A DNA stretch of 11,328 nucleotides from an uncultured Oscillospiraceae bacterium (lineage in GTDB: Bacteria; Bacillota; Clostridia; Oscillospirales; Oscillospiraceae): contig CAJUKT010000002.1 of assembly GCA_910587255.1 (NCBI GenBank), forward strand, positions 1 to 11,328, given 5' to 3'. Below the pieces are notes generated by a model. It was not told where the DNA came from. It was given only the letters and a program-made list of their open reading frames with translations, and did no database searches. Made by a program: the position numbers and the translations under genes. The number at the start of each line of letters is the position of its first letter. Position 1 is the stretch's first letter. Shown one piece after another: positions 7,662 to 11,328 of the stretch.

Positions 7662-8559
7662 AGCTCATGCGCTCCTTTCGTTTCATCACAAAGTAGGTTC
7701 CGCCCGCGCCGGCGGCCAGGGCGGCCAAACCGAGCACTGTCATAACCGGCCACCCCGCTCCGGCCTGCGGCTGGTCCTCCTTCGCCACAGGCTCCGGATC
7801 AACAGAGGCGATAGGGGTACCGGTAAAGATGACGGTATAGCGGATGACCGTCACGCCGGTACGGTACACCTCTCCAGTGTAATTGGCGGTAGTTGTGTAG
7901 CCGGTGACATAGCTGACCGACTTGCTGCCGCCGTAGGTGCAGATAGCAGTAAACCGGTCTCCGATCTCGTAGTCATCGGCATTATAGGTATTATCAGTCT
8001 GCCACTGGACATCCTGGAGCTTCAATGTCTGGCCACCCTCTGTGATGGTCTTGGGCAGGTGGTTGGTGTCTGCGCTGGCCAGATTGGGATAGCTGCGGGT
8101 AGCCGTGACAGGCTTGGTGGAGCTGCCATACCCGGCAGGTTCGGTCTTGATGCTGTCCAGCACCAGATGGAGCGTGCCAGTAAACCCGTCCTCTGTGGTG
8201 GTCTCCTTCTCCTGGGGCAGCAGCTCCAGGATAGTCTCCATGTCCTTCTTGGAGCTGTCCACACTTTCTGTCTGGGTAATGGTCTGGGTCTGAGAGCCGA
8301 TAACTACCTCCCGCAGAATGTCGGTGCATTCATACCTGGCCCCATCCCGCTCAAATGCCGCCATGGGAAGCGTAGAGGGATCTGTATTGGGCGAGAGGTC
8401 ATAAACCTTGCGGATTTCCTTAGAGTCCTGGTCGATGATAATGTCCACCGGCAGCAAGGCCTCCGGGTCTGACAAGTTTGCGGACGCCGCCTTAGCGGGC
8501 AGCGCCAGCATAGCCAGCAGCAGAAGCGATACCGACAGGGAAATGAACCGATTTCTCAC
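7579..8559 (-). CDS. Surface protein with signal peptide and degenerate QPQAG sorting signal
   Basis: The protein has 326 residues from a GTG at 8559. AAGGAGG (8569-8575) lies 9 bases upstream and the first 25 residues are a good signal peptide (LPAKAA). No family is recognised for the ~235-residue extracellular part, which is beta-rich and Thr/Ser-rich. Near the C-terminus QPQAG (263-267), a hydrophobic segment (~269-291) and KRKER (293-297) follow the layout of an LPxTG cell-wall sorting signal, with Q for L and A for T. It could be a substrate of the next-door sortase or simply membrane-anchored. The last ~29 residues (Asp/Gly/His-rich) are read from DNA that also encodes the sortase signal peptide, so that tail may be a read-through extension. 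Position, topology and overlap support a role with the sortase; the function is otherwise unknown. Confidence 0.82.
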   Translation of the reverse strand: MRNRFISLSVSLLLLAMLALPAKAASANLSDPEALLPVDIIIDQDSKEIRKVYDLSPNTDPSTLPMAAFERDGARYECTDILREVVIGSQTQTITQTESVDSSKKDMETILELLPQEKETTTEDGFTGTLHLVLDSIKTEPAGYGSSTKPVTATRSYPNLASADTNHLPKTITEGGQTLKLQDVQWQTDNTYNADDYEIGDRFTAICTYGGSKSVSYVTGYTTTANYTGEVYRTGVTVIRYTVIFTGTPIASVDPEPVAKEDQPQAGAGWPVMTVLGLAALAAGAGGTYFVMKRKERMSYEETADDGRGSADAYHGDGHDGHGGRV

Positions 8560-8603
8560 TGAACTTTTCCTCCTTCTTTTGTGTTTGGTTCATTTGCGCT
8601 CGA

Positions 8604-8978
8604 TTAGGGCGTGTACTGCCCACCCTGGATCAGCGGCTGCAGATACGCCACAGCAAAGCCCAAGGTGTTAAGCACAATCCAAGTGACGATGATTCGCTTG
8701 AGCCAACTGGTAGCCTCGGACACGGCCCGCTCATTGCGGGAGATCATGCGCACCAGCAGAGCAACAGATGCCGCAGTAACAGCAACAATGGTGCTGATGC
8801 CCACCAACTCGCCATAAACATCGGCCATGATCGTGGAAAAGCGCGACCAGATTGTGTCAGCTGCGGACGCTGGCTGTGCAAACAGCACCATCATATAGCA
8901 AGTGCTTGCTGCAGCTTGAAACCAGCGTTGAAGCCGTTGGGACCGGCGTCCCTGCGGCTTCTTACTATTTTGTGCCAT
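8604..8978 (-). CDS. Small two-helix membrane protein, VirB2/TrbC-like conjugative pilin candidate
   Basis: The protein has 124 residues from the ATG at 8978, chosen because AAGGAGG (8986-8992) is 7 bases upstream; an in-frame ATG at 9095 lies upstream of a terminator and is rejected. A long basic N-terminus (RRSQRLQRW) leads into a signal peptide cleaved near ASA (37-39). Two hydrophobic helices (~56-78 and ~93-113) follow, separated by a short charged loop (RMISRNERAVSE). That size and topology fit VirB2/TrbC pilins and the small Maff2-like membrane proteins found in clostridial conjugative elements. No catalytic motif is present. It precedes the surface-protein and sortase genes in the same direction, with a 44-base gap. 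The assignment is by topology only. Confidence 0.55.
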   Translation of the reverse strand: MAQNSKKPQGRRSQRLQRWFQAAASTCYMMVLFAQPASAADTIWSRFSTIMADVYGELVGISTIVAVTAASVALLVRMISRNERAVSEATSWLKRIIVTWIVLNTLGFAVAYLQPLIQGGQYTP

Positions 8979-9166
8979 ATTGGATCCTCCTTCCTCAAAA
9001 ATGGGCAGAAAAAAGCCCCTGGTGCGAACTGCTGCCATTCGCTCCAGAGGCGGCTTACTGCCATCGCCCAGTTTTGGACGATAACAGAATAACATATTTT
9101 CATCGCCATGTCATCGGCGCTGGTACTGCCAATTTTTCGCCAATTATCTGCCATAGACCCTGCCAT
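8891..9166 (-). CDS. Possible small translated ORF / leader overlapping a terminator
   Basis: The ATG at 9166-9164 overlaps the stop codon of the preceding HTH gene (TGATG). It has a strong GGAGGG site six bases upstream (9173-9178), the arrangement of a translationally coupled gene. The 91-residue product (MAGSMADNWRKIG...) matches nothing I recognise. Its reading frame runs through the terminator hairpin at 9009-9051 and into the start of the VirB2-like gene, overlapping it by 88 bases. It is therefore either a leader ORF whose translation affects termination, or a decayed or chance frame. Confidence 0.35.
   Translation of the reverse strand: MAGSMADNWRKIGSTSADDMAMKICYSVIVQNWAMAVSRLWSEWQQFAPGAFFCPFLRKEDPIWHKIVRSRRDAGPNGFNAGFKLQQALAI
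9009..9051 (-). terminator. Rho-independent terminator ahead of the VirB2-like gene
   Basis: On the minus strand GCCTCTGGAGCGAA (9051-9038) pairs with TTCGCACCAGGGGC (9028-9015) around a 9-base loop, with one T-G wobble and one A/A mismatch. Six T residues follow (9014-9009). It ends ~17 bases before the AAGGAGG site of the VirB2-like gene, so it either ends the regulator transcript or acts as an attenuator for the downstream cassette. Confidence 0.8.
9086..9114 (-). promoter_or_regulatory. Candidate promoter upstream of the terminator/attenuator
   Basis: ATGACA (9114-9109) and TATTCT (9091-9086) are spaced by 17 bases, with a TGn extended -10 (TGT before TATTCT). Each hexamer departs from consensus, so this is a suggestion only. 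If real, transcripts would start near 9080 and meet the terminator at 9051 within ~30 bases, as in attenuated leaders. Confidence 0.35.
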
Positions 9167-9795
9167 CAATCTCCCTCCAGCAAAGTAAGCAGCTCAAGCC
9201 AAGCATCCAAACACCCTGCGGGCGCTGTCCACAGCCGGATCGAGAGAATGTTGACAGCTTGCTGGCGCAGCCGGTAATAGTGGCGGTCAGAAATGCTTAA
9301 CCGGTACAAAATCTCCGCATGAGTCAGCTTTTCAGGCGTGAGGAAGGTCTGAAAGATGATATTATACATCATCTCCCCGTTGCCGGGCTTGTGGCGCAGC
9401 ACAGTCAGCGCTTCATTGATTCGGTCCAGCAGCAGCCTGGATTTCTGAATGCCAATCAGCCTGTGCTCCAGTTTTGCATTGCCCATAGCAAGCTGGGTGT
9501 CCACCGCACTGAGCAACGCGTCCAGATCCCGCAGAGGCCGGTCCAGTTCTTCCGCTACCTGCTGCGGAAAGCATTCCAAAGCCCACACAATGTCCCGATA
9601 GTGCTTGAGCATCATCTGGGTATTGTGGTACATATTGCGGCGCAGTGCCTGTTCTGCCTGACGGGCTCTGTCATTCACAATGCTGGAATCTTCCACAATC
9701 CCCCGGCGCTCTAACAGCGCAATCAACTGCTCTGTCTGAGGAGAACATTCATTTTGCGGCAATTCACCACAAAAGGTCGCCTTCAAATCTGCCAT
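9166..9795 (-). CDS. ArpU/sigma-70-region-4-like HTH regulator
   Basis: The protein has 209 residues from the ATG at 9795, supported by GGAGG (9804-9808) 8 bases upstream; the in-frame ATG at 9858 lies inside the upstream gene without a ribosome site. It is mostly alpha-helical. The C-terminal region (~128-190: INEALTVLRHKPGNGEMMY... then KLTHAEILYRLSISDRHYYRLRQQAVNILSIRLW) has the helix-turn-helix layout of ArpU/DUF1492-like phage and ICE regulators, related in shape to sigma-70 region 4. Residues 40-130 look like coiled-coil or helical-bundle sequence. Known relatives control late transcription in phages and mobile elements, so control of this operon is a reasonable inference. The start overlaps the end of the replication-like gene by 32 bases, suggesting co-expression. 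Confidence 0.72.
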   Translation of the reverse strand: MADLKATFCGELPQNECSPQTEQLIALLERRGIVEDSSIVNDRARQAEQALRRNMYHNTQMMLKHYRDIVWALECFPQQVAEELDRPLRDLDALLSAVDTQLAMGNAKLEHRLIGIQKSRLLLDRINEALTVLRHKPGNGEMMYNIIFQTFLTPEKLTHAEILYRLSISDRHYYRLRQQAVNILSIRLWTAPAGCLDAWLELLTLLEGD

Positions 9796-10855
9796 AGTCG
9801 ATACCTCCAAAATCAAGTGGTGGGCCAACTTTTGGGCCGGCCCTGGGCAAATGTGCAAATTCGACCGGGGAATACCCCTCTTTACTCTGGCAGTCCTCTA
9901 TGAAACTCTTACAATACCTACACGGAGAAAAATACGCGCGCGTAATATAGCAGTCTGAAACTGCAACACGGCATTGCTCCGCCGTAGAGACGGTCTGTGT
10001 CTGTGGAGTATACGCTATGACCTTCCGGCTGTACCAAGTGATCCAACGATTTATCCGCTCATGGTCACTGTTGCTTTTGGTATGCGTATTTTCGCCACAA
10101 ATGCGTATTTCTTCCAAAATGCGTTTGACTTGTGCAGGCTCTGGCAATGTAAAAGAGGTTCCTGCAGGGTAGCCTGTGTTGAAGATCAGACAGCCGAAAG
10201 AGCCTGGCAGCTTTTGCAGCGGGAAGGCATCCGCGTGCTTTTGGAAAAAGCGCCAGACCTTTGTTTTCTCCCATCCCCAACGATGGCCAAGGGTTTCCAG
10301 GGTCAAAACAGCGCCATACTTCCCATATTGGACTGCAGGCGCTATATGAGAAAACGCATTGCCAGGATCCTGCCATACGGTATGGCACCAGAGATCCAGC
10401 CATGCGTCTGCCTCATCAAAGTGATAATGCGTCTCCGCGAGGCGCTGGGTAATGTTCCGGGGCAGACATAAAAAGCCATACCCCTGGGTGGCGTAGACAG
10501 CTTCGGCGCCCATGCAGGGCTCACCGGAGCATTGGACCACCCAATCCTTGATTTGATAGGTGAGTTTCTTCGTCTTTGGATCCAGTTCGTAATCTATGTA
10601 GCCCAGTCGGGCCAGCTCGTCCATCAGCTCCAGGGCCCTGTTCCGCTTCTTGACGCCCAGGATGCTCTTGAGGCCCACGATGCCACCCACCCAGGAGCCG
10701 ATAGTGACTTGATTGACATATTTATAGTAGCTGGCCTGTCCATTGCGGAAGGCCGCACGAGAGGCCAGCCGCGCCCAGGCACCCATGATACCCTTGCCTG
10801 CCGGCATTTGACTGCGGGGAAGTTTGACCCACTGGTACTTCAGCAGGCATTTCAT
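9764..10855 (-). CDS. Replication-initiator-like winged-helix protein of integrative elements
   Basis: The protein has 363 residues from the ATG at 10855, with AAGGAGG eight bases upstream. The N-terminus (KYQWVKLPRSQMPAGKGIMG...) and the core (YGFLCLPRNITQRL, DEADAWLDLWCHTVWQD) match a conserved clostridial mobile-element protein I remember as replication-initiator-like, though I cannot name it with certainty. A helix-turn-helix is visible at ~181-205 (GAVLTLETLGHRWGWEKTKVWRFF), resembling winged-helix replication and DnaD-type proteins. The C-terminal region has clustered cysteines (C302, C312, C315, C322) that could bind a metal. It is the first minus-strand gene in the window, divergent from the zinc-ribbon gene, and overlaps the regulator start. 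DNA binding is likely; the origin-specific role is inference. Confidence 0.6.
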   Translation of the reverse strand: MKCLLKYQWVKLPRSQMPAGKGIMGAWARLASRAAFRNGQASYYKYVNQVTIGSWVGGIVGLKSILGVKKRNRALELMDELARLGYIDYELDPKTKKLTYQIKDWVVQCSGEPCMGAEAVYATQGYGFLCLPRNITQRLAETHYHFDEADAWLDLWCHTVWQDPGNAFSHIAPAVQYGKYGAVLTLETLGHRWGWEKTKVWRFFQKHADAFPLQKLPGSFGCLIFNTGYPAGTSFTLPEPAQVKRILEEIRICGENTHTKSNSDHERINRWITWYSRKVIAYTPQTQTVSTAEQCRVAVSDCYITRAYFSPCRYCKSFIEDCQSKEGYSPVEFAHLPRAGPKVGPPLDFGGIDYGRFEGDLLW

Positions 10856-10881
10856 TGGCGCGACCTCCTTTTTGTTTTGGA

Positions 10882-10910
10882 TTGAAAAAAGCCCCGCTCC
10901 GTGCTAAACT
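10882..10910 (+). promoter_or_regulatory. Candidate promoter for the zinc-ribbon gene
   Basis: TTGAAA (10882-10887), a 17-base spacer, then TAAACT (10905-10910) preceded by TGC, giving an extended -10. It lies in the divergent gap between the replication-like gene and the zinc-ribbon gene. Its -35 end is within 30 bases of the minus-strand ribosome site, so the two directions could influence each other. Confidence 0.45.
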
Positions 10911-10938
10911 GAATGCGCACGAAAGCGAGACGAGAGAA

Positions 10939-11102
10939 GTGATATATGTGTGTGATAGCTGCCACTTCCTGTTCTCCAGGGTATTACCGATAGATCAATG
11001 CTCAGATTGTGGAAAAAACGTACCCGCCCAGCACTTCAAGGAGAAATCCAGGAATTTGAACTTCGTAAGGGTACGGATTTGTGGAAGGAGCTGGATATAT
11101 AA
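10939..11102 (+). pseudogene. Small zinc-ribbon protein, frameshifted or recoded (-1)
   Basis: From a GTG at 10939 the frame reads MIYVCDSCHFLFSRVLPIDQ then CSDCGK: two CxxC knuckles of a small zinc ribbon resembling short clostridial proteins often found in mobile elements. In this frame the sequence then turns unlike the family and runs on to 11163, inside a stem-loop. A -1 shift at 11013-11019 instead gives RTRPALQGEIQEFELRK... ending at TAA 11100-11102. That is a charged helical tail of the kind expected, for a total of ~54 residues. The shift point is an A AAA AAC heptamer in the correct phase, so the gene is either inactivated by loss of one A or read by -1 frameshifting. Start choice is moderate: no strong ribosome site is visible. 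A role in binding nucleic acid or protein is possible but unproven. Confidence 0.6.
11013..11019 (+). other. A AAA AAC slippery heptamer in the zinc-ribbon gene
   Basis: Zero-frame codons are GGA AAA AAC, so the heptamer has the X XXY YYZ phase needed for -1 slippage. After slippage the next codon is CGT, which enters the frame encoding the expected tail. No clear stimulatory stem-loop or upstream Shine-Dalgarno-like element was seen nearby. Confidence 0.5.
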
Positions 11103-11142
11103 AATTAGAATGCACCTATATCTCCTCGGTCACAAAAGAACA

Positions 11143-11167
11143 GGGGCTACAGAAAACCTGTAGCCCC
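11143..11167. terminator. Perfect 10-bp stem-loop, probable terminator
   Basis: GGGGCTACAG (11143-11152) and CTGTAGCCCC (11158-11167) pair perfectly around AAAAC. On the minus strand it is followed by a T-rich run (TGTTCTTTTG), suggesting termination of leftward transcripts entering from beyond the window. The plus-strand side has only AAATTATAAG, so its use after the zinc-ribbon gene is less certain. Confidence 0.6.
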
Positions 11168-11258
11168 AAATTATAAGTAACGTGTCATAATGCGAATCAA
11201 GGTTTAAAAGCAAGAGAAGGGGGTAGAAAAACAGCGCAAAAGAGTAGAGAATGTAAGT

Positions 11259-11328
11259 ATGTGGCAAACAAATCTCATAACACTCTATTGCGCTGTCTGC
11301 GACAATAGTAGCATAATCGAAGCGGTAA
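11259..11328 (+). CDS. Possible transposase N-terminus (runs off window)
   Basis: An ATG at 11259 opens a frame that stays open to the window end (23 codons): MWQTNLITLYCAVCDNSSII and onward. The TLYCAVCD pattern resembles, from memory, the N-terminus of some clostridial DDE transposases (IS982-like), but only a fragment is visible. A purine-rich AGAGAA lies about 10 bases upstream as a weak ribosome site. It could equally be a chance ORF. Confidence 0.35.
   Translation, partial: MWQTNLITLYCAVCDNSSIIEAV

Noticed and set aside
6978..8472. Overlapping plus-strand frames opposite the sortase and surface-protein genes
   Set aside because: Low-complexity Arg/Gly/His-rich translations with no motif. 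The minus-strand genes have clear signal peptides, catalytic motifs and ribosome sites.
8979..9095. N-terminal extension of the VirB2-like protein from an ATG at 9095
   Set aside because: It would be translated across a strong terminator and has no ribosome site, whereas the ATG at 8978 has AAGGAGG at 7 bases and a proper signal peptide.
10855..10938. Zinc-ribbon gene starting at the plus-strand ATG at 10855
   Set aside because: The extra 28 residues overlap the divergent gene's start and the candidate promoter, and do not resemble the family; the GTG at 10939 places the first CxxC near the N-terminus as expected.

Overview
The window looks like part of an integrated conjugative or mobilizable element from a gut-type Clostridia/Oscillospiraceae bacterium. 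That placement is inference. It rests on strong AGGAGG-type ribosome-binding sites, moderately high G+C, Firmicutes-style Cna-B/SpaA, sortase and CAP proteins, and a right-hand block (replication-initiator-like protein, ArpU/sigma-like HTH protein, small two-helix membrane protein) typical of clostridial integrative elements. No tRNA, rRNA, CRISPR array or integrase is visible.

Almost every gene is on the minus strand, so the transcriptional order is right to left. From the right: a winged-helix replication-initiator-like gene (10855-9764) overlaps an HTH regulator (9795-9166). A possible small coupled ORF (9166-8891) follows; a good rho-independent terminator (9051-9009) lies inside it. Next come a VirB2/TrbC-like small membrane protein (8978-8604), a surface protein with a degenerate sorting signal (8559-7579), and a secreted sortase (7661-6858) overlapping it by 83 bases. 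A CAP-domain secreted protein (6789-5824) has its own consensus-like promoter and a strong terminator. The last gene is a giant surface adhesin (5746-110).

The adhesin has a signal peptide, an N-terminal domain with the Cys/Gln signature of thioester adhesins, and 17 consecutive Cna-B/SpaA-type domains. The last six form a duplicated three-domain unit. The final domain is cut short and there is no cell-wall sorting signal. Immediately beyond the cut, in the same orientation, is the beginning of an IS5-family-like transposase (85-1, running off the window), so an insertion sequence appears to have removed the adhesin C-terminus.

The right edge, on the plus strand, carries a small zinc-ribbon gene (10939-11102). 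Its conserved-looking C-terminus is reached only by a -1 shift, exactly at a canonical A AAA AAC slippery heptamer. After a strong stem-loop there is the start of a second possible transposase (11259 to the window end).

A working model (inference): the left two thirds is a cell-surface cassette (sortase, sortase substrate, CAP protein, giant thioester/isopeptide adhesin) carried with conjugation and replication genes. It may help donor and recipient or host surfaces stick together. In this copy the terminal adhesin is probably no longer wall-anchored.
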